This document shows, one piece after another, positions 47,465 to 59,445 of a DNA stretch of 64,000 nt. Position 1 is the first letter of the stretch; the number at the start of each line of letters is the position of its first letter. Source of the DNA: Stygiolobus caldivivus (lineage in GTDB: Archaea; Thermoproteota; Thermoprotei_A; Sulfolobales; Sulfolobaceae); NCBI RefSeq assembly GCF_019704315.1, contig NZ_AP024597.1:2764501-2828500 (forward strand). The letters run 5' to 3'. A program made the position numbers and the translations under genes. The notes below the pieces were generated by a model. It worked only from the letters and a program-made list of their open reading frames with translations, ran no database searches and was not told the DNA's origin.

Positions 47465-49180
47465 ATGAAAGAGCCCCTCATAAATACTATACACGAGTTC
47501 ATCCGTAGAGCAGGTAAGGTCAACGACGATAATGAGATGATAGCACTAATGACAAAGTTAAACGACTCCGAGATACCCGGACACTTTAACTGGGTAAAGG
47601 ATATATATGAGGGTATCCACCTGAAAGAGCACCCCTCAAAATTAGCCCTGATCTGGTCTGATATAGATACGGGAGAGGAAGAAGAGTACTCTTACGCGGA
47701 ACTGCATAGTAAGGCTAACAAACTACTGAACTTCTTAAGGAGTAGGGGAGTGGGAAAAGGTAAGGTAGTCTACGTCATGACCCCTGTTTTACCAGAGTTA
47801 TGGGTAGCCTATTTAAGCCTGGTCAAGGGTGGGATGGTAATAATACCCACCGCTACAAACCTTACCCCTTACGAGTTAAAGATCAGGTTTTCTGAATCAA
47901 GGCCCGATGTCCTGATCGCCGATGAAAAGAGTGCGGAAAAGTTGGACGAGTCAATAGGACATACCTCCCCCCTAAGGGTCGTGGTGAGGGGGAAGAGAGA
48001 CGGCTGGATCCCCTACGACGAAGTAGAAAAGGAGAGCGGTGAAGCCGAAGCTGAATTAACTACACCTGACGACCCTACTTTTAATTTCTTTACTTCAGGG
48101 ACTACGGGCCTCCCGAAAAGGGTGATACATACAGCTACATCCTATCCCGTAGGCCATATATCCACAGCGGCAATAATAGGGCTCTCGGGAGACGACGTAC
48201 ACCTGAACTTAAGTGCTCCGGGCTGGGCTAAGTTTGCGTGGAGCTCCTTTTTCGCACCGCTAATTGTAGGAGCGACCGTTGTAGGTATTAATTACGCTGG
48301 AAAGTTGGACAGCAATAAGTACTTGGACGCCGTAGAAAGTTATGGGGTAACTTCCTTCTGTGCCCCTCCTACTGCATGGAGACAGTTCATCCTAACAGAC
48401 CTGAACAAAAGGAAGTTTGAAAAGTTGAGGAAAGTGCTTTCAGCTGGAGAGCCGTTAAACCCGGAGATAATTAAGGTATGGAGAGATAAGTTCAAGTTAA
48501 CAATAAGGGACTTTTACGGACAGACGGAGACAACTGCTATGATAGGTAACCTGCCCTATTATGATGTAGTCCCGGGGTCCTTTGGAAAACCGTTCCCCAT
48601 GTATGATGTGAGGTTAGTGGACGATAACGGGAATGAGGTTACGAAGCCCTTTGAGGTAGGGCATATAGTTATAAGGCTTGACAAATGGAGACCGATAGGA
48701 CTATTTAAGGGGTATTCAGACCCGAGCAAAAACGAGGCTGCGTTTAGAGGGGTCTATTACTATACTGGAGATAAGGCATACTTTGACGAAAAGGGCTATT
48801 GGTATTTCGTAGGTAGGGGGGATGACGTGATAAAGACCTCAGACTATAGGGTCGGTCCCTTTGAGGTAGAAAGTGCTCTCATAGAGCACCCTGCAGTAGC
48901 TGAGGCTGCTGTAGTCGGGAGTCCCGACCCAGTAAGGTGGCAAGTGATCAAGGCGTTTATTGTCCTTAAGCCGGGTTACACGCCGAGTGAGGACTTAGCA
49001 AGGGACATATACCAGCATATGAGGAAATTGCTGTCCTCGTATAAGGTACCTAGGATAATCGAATTTGTGGACGAACTGCCTAAGACTATAAGCGGTAAAA
49101 TTAAGAGGAATGAACTAAGGAAAATTGAAGAGGAGAGGAGGAAGAAGGGTGAAAGGGGGAGGTATGAGTACTTTGTGTAA
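47465..49180 (+). CDS. AMP-forming acyl-CoA synthetase (acetyl/medium-chain type)
   Basis: About 571 residues. FTSGTTGLPK is the P-loop-like motif of adenylate-forming enzymes; RDFYGQTETT, YYTGDKAYFDEKGYW, GRGDDVIKTSDYRVGPFEVE and the catalytic lysine in KTISGKIKRNELR follow in order. It activates a carboxylic acid to its CoA thioester. The long N-terminal region with HFNWVKDIYE places it nearer to acetyl/butyryl-CoA synthetases than to long-chain enzymes. Neighbours do not define the substrate; aromatic or short fatty acids are both possible. Confidence 0.9.
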   Translation: MKEPLINTIHEFIRRAGKVNDDNEMIALMTKLNDSEIPGHFNWVKDIYEGIHLKEHPSKLALIWSDIDTGEEEEYSYAELHSKANKLLNFLRSRGVGKGKVVYVMTPVLPELWVAYLSLVKGGMVIIPTATNLTPYELKIRFSESRPDVLIADEKSAEKLDESIGHTSPLRVVVRGKRDGWIPYDEVEKESGEAEAELTTPDDPTFNFFTSGTTGLPKRVIHTATSYPVGHISTAAIIGLSGDDVHLNLSAPGWAKFAWSSFFAPLIVGATVVGINYAGKLDSNKYLDAVESYGVTSFCAPPTAWRQFILTDLNKRKFEKLRKVLSAGEPLNPEIIKVWRDKFKLTIRDFYGQTETTAMIGNLPYYDVVPGSFGKPFPMYDVRLVDDNGNEVTKPFEVGHIVIRLDKWRPIGLFKGYSDPSKNEAAFRGVYYYTGDKAYFDEKGYWYFVGRGDDVIKTSDYRVGPFEVESALIEHPAVAEAAVVGSPDPVRWQVIKAFIVLKPGYTPSEDLARDIYQHMRKLLSSYKVPRIIEFVDELPKTISGKIKRNELRKIEEERRKKGERGRYEYFV

Positions 49181-49343
49181 AGGACGTTTATAGTTTATTC
49201 CCCCCCAATAGTGACCACTCTCCCTTTTTACCCCTTAGTGAGTCTTCCCGGTAGATAATAGGCTTTTTCCTCGTCATCGTGTATTAAACTTTTTCTTTGA
49301 CGAAAAAGCTAGTTTCAATACTCCAAGTTCTAGATACCGGATT

Positions 49344-50396
49344 TTATGGTACTATTACTTCTCTGCCTTCAACGTTTCCTGCCTCAAGATCCTTTAGTGC
49401 TTCATTAATTTCATCTAATTTCCTTTTTACTATAACTGATTTTATTTTCCCCATTTCTGCCAGTCTTGTTACGTCTTCAAGGTCATTTAGTGTCCCATAA
49501 TTAGAGCCTAATAGTTGTTTATTCCATACGACTAGGTCAAATGTATCTAAAGATATGTTTTTCCCTTCTAAGCCTACTTCAATTATACCCCCTTCTTGGG
49601 CAAGCATTTTCCCCAGTCTGTGTGTACTTTCTTCAGTCCCTACAAGGTCTATGGCTACAGACGCTCCTAGACCTTCGCTTAGCTTATTAACGATTTTTTC
49701 TGCTTCATTCGGAGTTACTGCGTAATCTGCACCTAACTTTACAGCCAAATCCCTATGTCTTTCGGATCGCGAAATACCCACTATTATCGCGTTATTTACT
49801 AATGCTTTGAGAATCTGGATTACATAAACTGCAAGTCCTCCTATTCCATTTACTATTATAATTGGTAAGGGAAACTTATATACAAACGGAAGGGCTTTTC
49901 TTACGGCCCCCATTGACGTGGTTCCCGCATCTGCTAGAGGAGCTGCATCTAATGGGTTCAATTCACTAGTTTTAACCAACCATCTGTAACTTGGTACGAG
50001 TAAATACTCTGAAAATCCTCCGTTTGTGGTTTGTCCCGGGATCACTTGATTTTTACATAAACTGAACTTTCCTTCCCTACAATACCTGCATGAAAGGTCT
50101 CCCCATGTGGCATATACCACAACTCTATCTCCAACCCTGATACCGTTTACTTTATCGCCTATTTGAACTACTCTTCCTGCATTTTCATGACCTAAGACTA
50201 TCGGTAATCTAAAGCTAGGCCTAGCCTCAAGCCCTTTCCAAATACGTAAATCGGTTCTGCAGAGCCCTGCGCCTTCAACCCTGACCAGTACTTCTTCCCC
50301 TTTGGGCTCTTTCACTTCTATGTTCTCTATGCTCAGGGGCTTTCTTATCTCTCTAAGTAGAGCTGCTCTGGACTTCATATTGAAACTCATCACCAT
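49344..50396 (-). CDS. zinc-dependent alcohol dehydrogenase (MDR family)
   Basis: 350 residues. GLCRTDLRIWKG holds the catalytic-zinc Cys, GHENAGRV the His-Glu, and NGIGGLAVYVIQI the cofactor-binding glycines. The structural-zinc site reads D-x2-C-x2-C-x7-C in GDLSCRYCREGKFSLC: Asp takes the place of the first Cys. In Saccharolobus solfataricus ADH that position is Glu, so an acidic ligand is normal for the group. Divergent from the enolase-family dehydratase gene 33 bases away, suggesting sugar or sugar-acid oxidation. The Met at residue 7 is an alternative start. Confidence 0.88.
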   Translation of the reverse strand: MVMSFNMKSRAALLREIRKPLSIENIEVKEPKGEEVLVRVEGAGLCRTDLRIWKGLEARPSFRLPIVLGHENAGRVVQIGDKVNGIRVGDRVVVYATWGDLSCRYCREGKFSLCKNQVIPGQTTNGGFSEYLLVPSYRWLVKTSELNPLDAAPLADAGTTSMGAVRKALPFVYKFPLPIIIVNGIGGLAVYVIQILKALVNNAIIVGISRSERHRDLAVKLGADYAVTPNEAEKIVNKLSEGLGASVAIDLVGTEESTHRLGKMLAQEGGIIEVGLEGKNISLDTFDLVVWNKQLLGSNYGTLNDLEDVTRLAEMGKIKSVIVKRKLDEINEALKDLEAGNVEGREVIVP

Positions 50397-50429
50397 TTAA
50401 ACTAAAATTATTACTCCATACCAGTTTGG

Positions 50430-51599
50430 ATGATACGTAAAGTAGACCCAGTTCTTAATATTCTTACTGTGAGGAGAAGAAGTATAAAGATCGAGAAAGT
50501 ATCAGTTTTGAAAACTAAGGTGATCACTAGAGAAAGTTATCCGTATGCAAAGCCCACGGACTACTATAATTTAAATTCTATGTCGCCTTTTAAATCAGCC
50601 TTTATGGACGAGATATGCTTTATTAGTCTGGATACTGATGACGGTACTAGATCCGTTTTAGAAACTTCAAAGCAAGTCTGCGATTTTGTATCTGGAACTT
50701 TATCAACTCATCTTATAGGACAAGAACTGAGTAATATTACTATGATTTGGGATCTTTTATATCGCTACACTTTGCCTATTGGTAGAACAGGATTGGCTCT
50801 ACACGCTGTAAGTGCCGTGAATCTACTCATGTATGACGCGTTAGCCAAATCCCTCGGTATACCAGTATATGTTCTTTTGGGAGGAAAAACCAGAGACAAG
50901 GTTAAGGCTTACGCGAGCCATCTACATCCTTCGAAGGAATTAGAAGATGAAGCGAGAAAATATGTTGAGGAAGGATATACTGCAATGAAGATGAGATTTT
51001 GTTGCGGTCCTGCAGATCCTTTAGCTGTAGATAAAAACGTCGAACTGGTGAAGAGGATTAGAGATTCTGTAGGTTATTCTGTAGAGTTAGCGGGTGATGC
51101 GTGGATGTCTTGGAACTTGATTTTCTCTCTGAAGATGATGAGGCGCTTAGAGAAATATGAGATGAGTTGGGTTGAGGAGCCTTTGTTACCTGATGATTTT
51201 GACGGTTATAAGTATTTGACCAAATCAACAGATACTCCCGTAGCTGCAGGAGAGCATCATTACCACGTTTATGACTTCAAGAGACTATTAGATTCAGGAG
51301 TGAGGATATTACAACCCGATTCCTTATGGGTAGGTGGCATAACTCCTATGAAGAGGATAGTGGGTATAGCCGAGGCGTATGGCGCAGTAGTAATCCCTCA
51401 CACATCTAATATTTACAATCTTCACTTTATAATATCAGAGCCAGAAAGTATAGCACCGATGGCTGAATATCTTACTAAATATAGGTGGTTAGAGGATGAG
51501 GTAGAGAACCCGCCAAAACCTGAAAACGGATACTTTAAACTAGGGGAAGAAGAGGGATTCGGCATAAAATATAAATTTAAGGTAGATAATGAAAGGTAA
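50430..51599 (+). CDS. enolase-superfamily sugar-acid dehydratase, L-rhamnonate dehydratase-like
   Basis: 389 residues. Lys-x-Arg in GYTAMKMRF, metal ligands in ELAGDAW, WVEEPLLPDD and VAAGEHHY, and the late catalytic His in IPHTSNIYNLHF all fit the mandelate racemase subgroup. The combination KMRFCCGPAD, AGEHHYHVYDFKRLL and LQPDSLWVGGITPMK resembles rhamnonate dehydratase most. It removes water from an aldonic acid to give a 2-keto-3-deoxy acid. The divergent alcohol dehydrogenase and following MFS transporter suggest a small sugar-acid catabolic set. Confidence 0.83.
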   Translation: MIRKVDPVLNILTVRRRSIKIEKVSVLKTKVITRESYPYAKPTDYYNLNSMSPFKSAFMDEICFISLDTDDGTRSVLETSKQVCDFVSGTLSTHLIGQELSNITMIWDLLYRYTLPIGRTGLALHAVSAVNLLMYDALAKSLGIPVYVLLGGKTRDKVKAYASHLHPSKELEDEARKYVEEGYTAMKMRFCCGPADPLAVDKNVELVKRIRDSVGYSVELAGDAWMSWNLIFSLKMMRRLEKYEMSWVEEPLLPDDFDGYKYLTKSTDTPVAAGEHHYHVYDFKRLLDSGVRILQPDSLWVGGITPMKRIVGIAEAYGAVVIPHTSNIYNLHFIISEPESIAPMAEYLTKYRWLEDEVENPPKPENGYFKLGEEEGFGIKYKFKVDNER

Positions 51600-51857
51600 A
51601 ATTTCTAATATATTTTAACGTATATTTTAATTAAGTTTAAACAGCAAAATTTCTTTGCATATTTAAAAATATATTTGAAAGATAAAATGTGTGCAGTAAC
51701 AAATACGGAAAAATTTATATAATTAGCAAAAGAGATATTATCTGCTCATTATCAAATGTAAACAATTAAAAAATGATGCTTTACTTAATGTGAAATATCC
51801 TTACTTGTAAGGAAGCTACAATAAATATGCACGTAGCTAATAGTTGATAGATAATCT

Positions 51858-53207
51858 ATGCCTAAGGATTTTTCAGCTTTTGATAATTCTCCAGTTAAGG
51901 GCATACACTATAGATGGACTACTCTAGCTGCTATAGGAGATTACCTAGATGCGGGTTCAATAGTGGCCGGAGCTGCATCTACAACTTTCTGGGTATCTTA
52001 TTTTCACCTATCTTCATTCCTATTAGGGCTAATAGCTTCCTTAAGCCCTAACGCTTTCGCTGCCTTTATAGGAGCATTAATAGCTGGACCCTTAGGAGAT
52101 AGATACGGCAGGAAGACAATATACACTTACGATCTACTCATTTACATCATAGGAGCTATAATCATTACAGCAAGCACAAGCGTATACATGTTAGTCCCAG
52201 GCTATATCTTAGTAGGTCTTGCCGTAGGAATAGACGTACCTACTTCTTGGGCTTTAATTGCAGAATACTCTCCTAAGATGGGTAGAGCAAAGTTAATGTC
52301 ATTTACTAATATATTCTGGTATATAGGTCCTATCGTAATCTTGGTTCTTGGGATTATTACTTCGCCTCTCGGAGTGAATTCCTTCCGAATACTGTTCGGC
52401 AGTCTTGCAATAGTGGCAATAGTCACTTATATACTGAGAAGAAGTTTAATAGAATCGCCAAGATGGGCAGCGGTTAAAGGCCAAGAGGAACAGTTGAAAA
52501 AGGCTGAGAGTGCCTTGGGTATAAATCAGACTACAACTTCATCCTCACCAGGGGCGTCATTACCTCAGACAGCCCAGAAGGTGTCTCTAGGCCGATATGC
52601 AAAGGGTTTTGCTTTCATAATCCCGGTGTATATATTATGGGGGATTCCTGCAGGGACATTCGGTTTCTTCCTTCCTTTTTTAGTAGCGGCCATAGGGGCC
52701 AGTAAGAGCCCGGTAGTCGGAGATCTTGTTGATATAGGATGGTTTTCAACTGCAATTATAGGTATACTCCTAGTCCCTATGAGGCTCGGAGATAAAATAA
52801 GTAGAAGACTATTATACCTTATATCTGCGGTAGTGTGTGCTATAGGTTTTGCTATTCCTACAATACTACCTTTTAGAATTCTAGCCGTTGCATTAGCTAA
52901 CGCTATATTGTTTGGTTTTGGACAAGGCATGGGACTATGGCCTATAACAAGGATGTGGTCTGTAGAACTCTTCCCCACAGAAATAAGGAATACAGCTCAA
53001 GGAATAGTGTGGTCCCTTATGAGATTTTCATTAGGTGTATGGAGCTTGTTCGTACTAGGTATTATTAACGCTTTAAGCTATGCGGGGGTAGCAGGACTAT
53101 TTGCTGCCTTTTTCGTTATAGCTGCGATCTTAGGAGGACTATATGGGCCTAGAGCCGAAGGTAAGACGTTAGAAGAAGTTTTAATGGACTTTTATGGGTT
53201 CGTCTAA
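51858..53207 (+). CDS. MFS transporter, sugar/metabolite type
   Basis: 449 residues, about 12 membrane segments. GDRYGRKTIYTYD is the loop 2-3 signature, RRSLIESPRWAAVKGQEEQLKKA the post-helix-6 motif, and VELFPTEIRNTAQGI the symporter motif of the second half. It resembles the MFS protein at 15854-17200 in type. Likely imports the substrate of the preceding dehydratase. Confidence 0.87.
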   Translation: MPKDFSAFDNSPVKGIHYRWTTLAAIGDYLDAGSIVAGAASTTFWVSYFHLSSFLLGLIASLSPNAFAAFIGALIAGPLGDRYGRKTIYTYDLLIYIIGAIIITASTSVYMLVPGYILVGLAVGIDVPTSWALIAEYSPKMGRAKLMSFTNIFWYIGPIVILVLGIITSPLGVNSFRILFGSLAIVAIVTYILRRSLIESPRWAAVKGQEEQLKKAESALGINQTTTSSSPGASLPQTAQKVSLGRYAKGFAFIIPVYILWGIPAGTFGFFLPFLVAAIGASKSPVVGDLVDIGWFSTAIIGILLVPMRLGDKISRRLLYLISAVVCAIGFAIPTILPFRILAVALANAILFGFGQGMGLWPITRMWSVELFPTEIRNTAQGIVWSLMRFSLGVWSLFVLGIINALSYAGVAGLFAAFFVIAAILGGLYGPRAEGKTLEEVLMDFYGFV

Positions 53208-53209
53208 GT

Positions 53210-53256
53210 AAAAATTTCTTTTTAAACGTTTTTCTTTTTTATTTTAAAAATAGTTA
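53210..53256. terminator. bidirectional T/A-rich terminator between convergent genes
   Basis: T runs (TTTCTTTTTAAACG, TTTTTCTTTTTTATTTTA) fill the 58-base gap between the MFS gene and the convergent HTH_10 gene. Confidence 0.45.
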
Positions 53257-53265
53257 TTTTTAAAT

Positions 53266-53964
53266 CTAGTCAATATTCTTCGCAAGTAGATCGAGTTGAC
53301 ATATTTCATTATAATACTTCATCATGATCTTCTTCTCAGCTTTTCTTATGTATTCCTCAATAGTAGGCTTAGAAAGTTCTAGAATGTTTCCAAGCTCATC
53401 AAGGTTTATCCTCCTAGGGAAGTTATAATACCCTCTGGATATAGCTTCAGTTAATGAGTGAAGTTCTTGCTCAGAGAGGTCAAAAAACGTGGGTATTAAG
53501 GAGTCCAAACTTATATAAGAAGATCTGAAGAGAGTTATTTTTCCTAAGGATTCTAATTCTTCCTTCAATGATCCTACTTCATCAGACGGCGTAACCACTA
53601 TTAACCTTTCCTTTCCTTTTCTGATCAGATCCTTAAAATAGAACACAGTGTAATTGTTTAGAGCACTCATAAGCATATGATCAAATTTCTCCTTAAACGT
53701 AATACGATATATTCCCCTCTTTTTATCTACTTCAGAAACATTTGTTATCCCAAGTACACTTTTATCCTTTTTAAAAGCTCTTAGGAAATCCTTAAAGTCC
53801 TTAGACTTTGCAACCTTAATCTCATCTATACCTAAAATATATTCATTTCTCTTAGGTTTTGCAAAAACAGTTCTAATTGTAACAGAATGATCTGAGGTTA
53901 GTTTACTCCAACAATCATCATGTTCAATCTCAAAGAGAATTAAGGTAGTTTCCAACTGTTCCAC
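53266..53964 (-). CDS. HTH_10 (Bat-type) transcriptional regulator
   Basis: 232 residues from GTG. The C-terminal ~60 residues (YNFPRRINLDELGNILELSK...YIRKAEKKIM) form the HTH_10 DNA-binding domain of bacterio-opsin activator-type regulators. The N-terminal sensor part begins with EIEHDDCWSKL; the same H-x-D-C-W pattern occurs in the other HTH_10 protein of this window (62567-63181). It probably regulates the adjacent sugar-acid or reductoisomerase genes. Confidence 0.85.
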   Translation of the reverse strand: MEQLETTLILFEIEHDDCWSKLTSDHSVTIRTVFAKPKRNEYILGIDEIKVAKSKDFKDFLRAFKKDKSVLGITNVSEVDKKRGIYRITFKEKFDHMLMSALNNYTVFYFKDLIRKGKERLIVVTPSDEVGSLKEELESLGKITLFRSSYISLDSLIPTFFDLSEQELHSLTEAISRGYYNFPRRINLDELGNILELSKPTIEEYIRKAEKKIMMKYYNEICQLDLLAKNID

Positions 53965-56124
<2,160 letters not shown>

Positions 56125-56623
56125 AGATTTTCCTTAATACAAGTGTTGACATTACATCACTATTATGTTTATCTATAAAACTTACAACACTACGCCTTTA
56201 TCATAACCCTGATACAACTTACGCGTAACTAACTTTTTCCTTTAGTCTACTTTTGTCTGCCTGCCCCTAAAATTAACAAATATTATACTTGGTCAGTCCA
56301 TAAAGGGCAACAGTAACTTTAACTTAAGGCGTATATACCCTTCATATATAGTGCGATAAACCTGCCCTTTAGTACTTGACTGAGTATAATAGTGACTGAG
56401 TTACAAAGGATCTTTCTGATGACATCTTCGGTGTTGCTCTAAACAGTCCCTAAATCACGGGTAATTTCTGTGATTCCATGTCGGATATGAATAGAGAAAA
56501 GAGCGTCAAAAGCATTAATATTCAATACAGAGAGCTGATGAAATCTAAAAATCAATAGAGATAGAAGTATAATGAAGATCTGTTAATAAAAATAAAATAA
56601 CTTAATGAAAATTTTTAACCTAT
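56125..56623. other. intergenic region with palindromic unit A
   Basis: No gene. Contains unit A at 56284-56388; the rest is unassigned. Confidence 0.5.
56284..56388 (+). repeat. palindromic unit A (copy 6, best preserved)
   Basis: The left arm reads TACTTGGTCAGTCCATAAAG then GGCA; the reverse complement of the right arm reads TACTCAGTCAAGTACTAAAG then GGCA. The arms are about 24 bases with few mismatches, separated by a ~55-base interior with TTTAACTTAAGGCG. Confidence 0.65.
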
Positions 56624-57343
56624 TTACTGTCCTACAGCTCTGGCTACCCTACTACTGGCTAGGCCCCCTACTACTCCTACTAACGCGTTCACTGGTACAG
56701 TTGTAGAAAGTAAATACAATATATACCCCCAGTTAACTACCGCGCCGTAGATGAATGCCCTGAGGAAGCCGTAATAAAGTAGTGGATCAGGTGTTGCCCA
56801 TAGTGCTCCCAGTATCCCTCCTTCTATGACTGTGAGTAGTAGTGGGGACCTTATTACTCCTACAGAGCCATCGGCCATTCCTACTCCGAATAACTTACCC
56901 CTTGTAGCCACTATCATCATGTCTATGAAGAGGCCGTAGGTCAAAGACTCATAGATGAAGTATAAGGGCTGCCCGCCGAAACCGTAATGGAACGTGTCAG
57001 CGAGGACATCAAAGACGAATAAGGTTAGAATACCGACACCGGGCTTCCTCACTAGCGCAGCTACGATAAATATTATGATCATCCTCCCCCAGAAGCCTAT
57101 GCTTATGAAGGGAGCGTGGGGGACCAGCCTCGACGCAAATGCCCCTATGTAGAACTCCCATACTGTAGAGAAAGCCGCCCCTATACCTATGTACACAAGG
57201 TCTATTGTGGTGAACTTGCTGAACCCTACTTTTCTAGAGAAATAAAACGTCAGTGCTGTCGCTATTACAAAATATGCTACTACTATTTCCCACGGTATTT
57301 CTCCTGGAATCGAAGTGTCGAACTTTATATCGTTAAAGGTCAT
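56624..57343 (-). CDS. multi-pass membrane protein, possible ECF transporter substrate-binding subunit
   Basis: 239 residues with about six membrane segments. TTIDLVYIGIGAAFSTVWEF, GFWGRMIIIFIVAALVRKPG and FVFDVLADTFHYGFGGQPLY resemble S components of energy-coupling-factor vitamin importers (YkoE-like), but no ECF ATPase is near. Substrate would be a vitamin precursor if correct. Divergent from the dienelactone hydrolase gene. Confidence 0.6.
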   Translation of the reverse strand: MTFNDIKFDTSIPGEIPWEIVVAYFVIATALTFYFSRKVGFSKFTTIDLVYIGIGAAFSTVWEFYIGAFASRLVPHAPFISIGFWGRMIIIFIVAALVRKPGVGILTLFVFDVLADTFHYGFGGQPLYFIYESLTYGLFIDMMIVATRGKLFGVGMADGSVGVIRSPLLLTVIEGGILGALWATPDPLLYYGFLRAFIYGAVVNWGYILYLLSTTVPVNALVGVVGGLASSRVARAVGQ

Positions 57344-57567
57344 GTGTTAGATTATTTACTATCAGATATAAAGATTATCTAAATAGTTTCCATAGATATA
57401 TAGTCGCTTTATAGTCTATATAGTATGGCTCTCATGGGCATTTCCTGAACTCCCGTTTAGGAAACTTTCCACCGGGCTTATCTCAATACACACAAGGAGA
57501 ACTGCCCGCGTCAAACAATTATTTGTTCGGTAATTAACTTTTAATATGTTAAATTTGAGTATTACGT

Positions 57568-58320
57568 ATGAAAGACCAGTTCTTAGAAGTAGAAGGGATA
57601 AAGAGTTACTTCGTTAAAAACAGTGATGACCTAGCTGTAATCGTAGTTCACGAGATCTGGGGGCTAAACGATAATATCATTGATATCTCTAAGAGGATCG
57701 CTAATGAGGGGTACTCTGCTTTTGCCCCACACCTTTATTCTAAATATGAGGTGTTAACCCCGGAAAACATCCAGAGCGTTATGTTTAAGGTCTGGTCGAT
57801 CCCTCCCGAAAAGAGAGGAGACCCCAGCGTTTACTCTCAGCTCCAGCTCGATGAAACTGGGAAAAAAGTGGTTGAACTCCTAGTTACTAATAGGGAGAAG
57901 CTAGAGAGGGAAATGTTGGAAGGACTAAAGAGGTCATATGATTACCTCCTAAAACAAGGTTATAAAAAGGTAGTAGGTATGGGGTTCTGCATGGGAGGGG
58001 GGTTAGCTTTTCAGCTCGCTATAGAAGTGCCATTAGACGGTGTGATAGTGTTTTACGGTAGAAACCCAAAGCCTGTTGAAGCCGTGAGCAATATAAAAGG
58101 ACCTATACTGGGGCTTTATGCTGGTGAAGACCCACCTATAATCTCCGGTCTGCCTGAACTAGTCTCTGCTGTAATCAAATACAAAAAGGACATTGAGATA
58201 AAAATCTACCCGGGTGCATATCATGCTTTCTTTAACGATAGAGGCAGGTCATATAATAAAGATGCATCCGAAGATGCTTGGGAAAGGGTAAAGAATTTCC
58301 TTAAGAGGGTGAGAAAATGA
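57568..58320 (+). CDS. dienelactone hydrolase family protein
   Basis: 250 residues. VVHEIWGLNDN, nucleophile Cys in GMGFCMGGG (~141), Asp in YAGEDPPI and His in GAYHAFFND (~221) give the Cys-Asp-His triad of dienelactone hydrolases. An insertion of ~30 residues between the first motif and the nucleophile contains charged helix. It heads the aromatic degradation cluster; its stop overlaps a 40-codon frame (ATGA). It may act on ring-cleavage lactones or another ester. Confidence 0.88.
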   Translation: MKDQFLEVEGIKSYFVKNSDDLAVIVVHEIWGLNDNIIDISKRIANEGYSAFAPHLYSKYEVLTPENIQSVMFKVWSIPPEKRGDPSVYSQLQLDETGKKVVELLVTNREKLEREMLEGLKRSYDYLLKQGYKKVVGMGFCMGGGLAFQLAIEVPLDGVIVFYGRNPKPVEAVSNIKGPILGLYAGEDPPIISGLPELVSAVIKYKKDIEIKIYPGAYHAFFNDRGRSYNKDASEDAWERVKNFLKRVRK

Positions 58321-58439
58321 GTGAAGTTGATCCCTGCTTTTTAGCTTGGGTATATCTACTTGAGAAAATCAATAAAAAGGAGGATGGAAATGAAGAGGGA
58401 AAAGAAGGTAAAAATGGAGGTAGTCAGTTTTCACCCTAG
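58317..58439 (+). CDS. small hypothetical protein coupled to dienelactone hydrolase
   Basis: 40 residues (MSEVDPCFLAWVYLLEKINK, then a Lys/Glu/Gly-rich tail). The ATG overlaps the preceding TGA, the usual coupling pattern. Short, polar and unrecognised; could be a fortuitous frame. Confidence 0.4.
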   Translation: MSEVDPCFLAWVYLLEKINKKEDGNEEGKEGKNGGSQFSP

Positions 58440-58440
58440 C

Positions 58441-58456
58441 ACGTTTTCTTTTTTAA
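58441..58456 (+). terminator. T-rich terminator
   Basis: ACGTTTTCTTTTTTAA follows the small frame, before a new TATA-like TTTATAAT at 58479 for the dioxygenase gene. Confidence 0.35.
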
Positions 58457-58503
58457 CAAGTTTAATTACGAATTAAAATTTTATAATAGTGAAAAATGAG
58501 TTT

Positions 58504-59445
58504 ATGATAGACGTATCGAGGATCTCACATGTGGTAGTTAGGGTAGGAGATCTAGATAAAGCATACAAGTTCTATATAGAGTTACTCGGGTTGGTTGAGA
58601 CGGAGAAGGATGGGGGCTATCTGTATTTAAGGGGTATTGAGGAAGGGCAACACCACAGTCTTGTCCTTAAAAAGGCAGAAAGCCCCGGATTATCTTACAT
58701 AGGACTGAGGGTTAAGAGACCGGAGGAACTGGATAAGGCTAAGGACTTCTTCTCTTCATCAAATATAAAATTTGTTAAACACAGAGAGAAGGGTGTAGAC
58801 GAAGGTCTACTATTCGAGACACCTCAGGGGATCCCCATATACCTTTACTACGACATGGAATATGTAGGGGATCTGAGGATGAAATTCTTCATGCACAGAG
58901 GAGTATCACCGGTTAGGTTAGCTCATGTGAACTTGATAGTAAAGGATTTAGAAAGTGAGGTTAAGTTCATGAAGGAGGCACTGGGCTATTATGAGACCGA
59001 GTGGTTTTTGGACCAAAACGGAGAAAGGAGCGTAATATGGCTCACCAGAAGAGGGGATTCGCACGAAATAGCGATATCTAAGACTCCTAGAAATTTCCCG
59101 GGCTTTCACCACGAGACATACTACGTCCATGATGTAAGGGACGTTATTAAAGCTGCTGATATACTCGCTTCTGCAGGACTATGGGACAGTATAGAAAGGG
59201 GACCGGGGAGACACGGTGTTACTGAGGGATACTACATATACTTGAGGGACTTTGATAAAAACAGGATAGAGTTCTTTACACAGGACTATGTGGTCTTAGA
59301 CCCGGATAAGTGGAAACCCGTAGTCTGGACGCATGACCAGGCTAAGTATAGGAGTGATTTTTGGGGGAGACCTATACCCGAATCCTGGTTAAACGAGTGG
59401 GTTCCGGTTGAAGACATATTCACTAAAGAACTGAAAAGGTGGTAA
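58504..59445 (+). CDS. extradiol catechol-type dioxygenase (homoprotocatechuate 2,3-dioxygenase-like)
   Basis: About 313 residues. Two vicinal-oxygen-chelate repeats, each starting with the ...HV(V/N)L-type motif ([10 protein letters not shown] and RLAHVNLIV). The iron ligands appear to be His in RLAHVN, His in [10 protein letters not shown] and Glu in [13 protein letters not shown] at 58489 is an alternative start, but the TATA-like TTTATAAT at 58479 fits the ATG at 58504 better. It cleaves a catechol made by the following flavin-type hydroxylase, whose gene overlaps its end by seven bases. Confidence 0.88.
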   Translation: MIDVSRISHVVVRVGDLDKAYKFYIELLGLVETEKDGGYLYLRGIEEGQHHSLVLKKAESPGLSYIGLRVKRPEELDKAKDFFSSSNIKFVKHREKGVDEGLLFETPQGIPIYLYYDMEYVGDLRMKFFMHRGVSPVRLAHVNLIVKDLESEVKFMKEALGYYETEWFLDQNGERSVIWLTRRGDSHEIAISKTPRNFPGFHHETYYVHDVRDVIKAADILASAGLWDSIERGPGRHGVTEGYYIYLRDFDKNRIEFFTQDYVVLDPDKWKPVVWTHDQAKYRSDFWGRPIPESWLNEWVPVEDIFTKELKRW

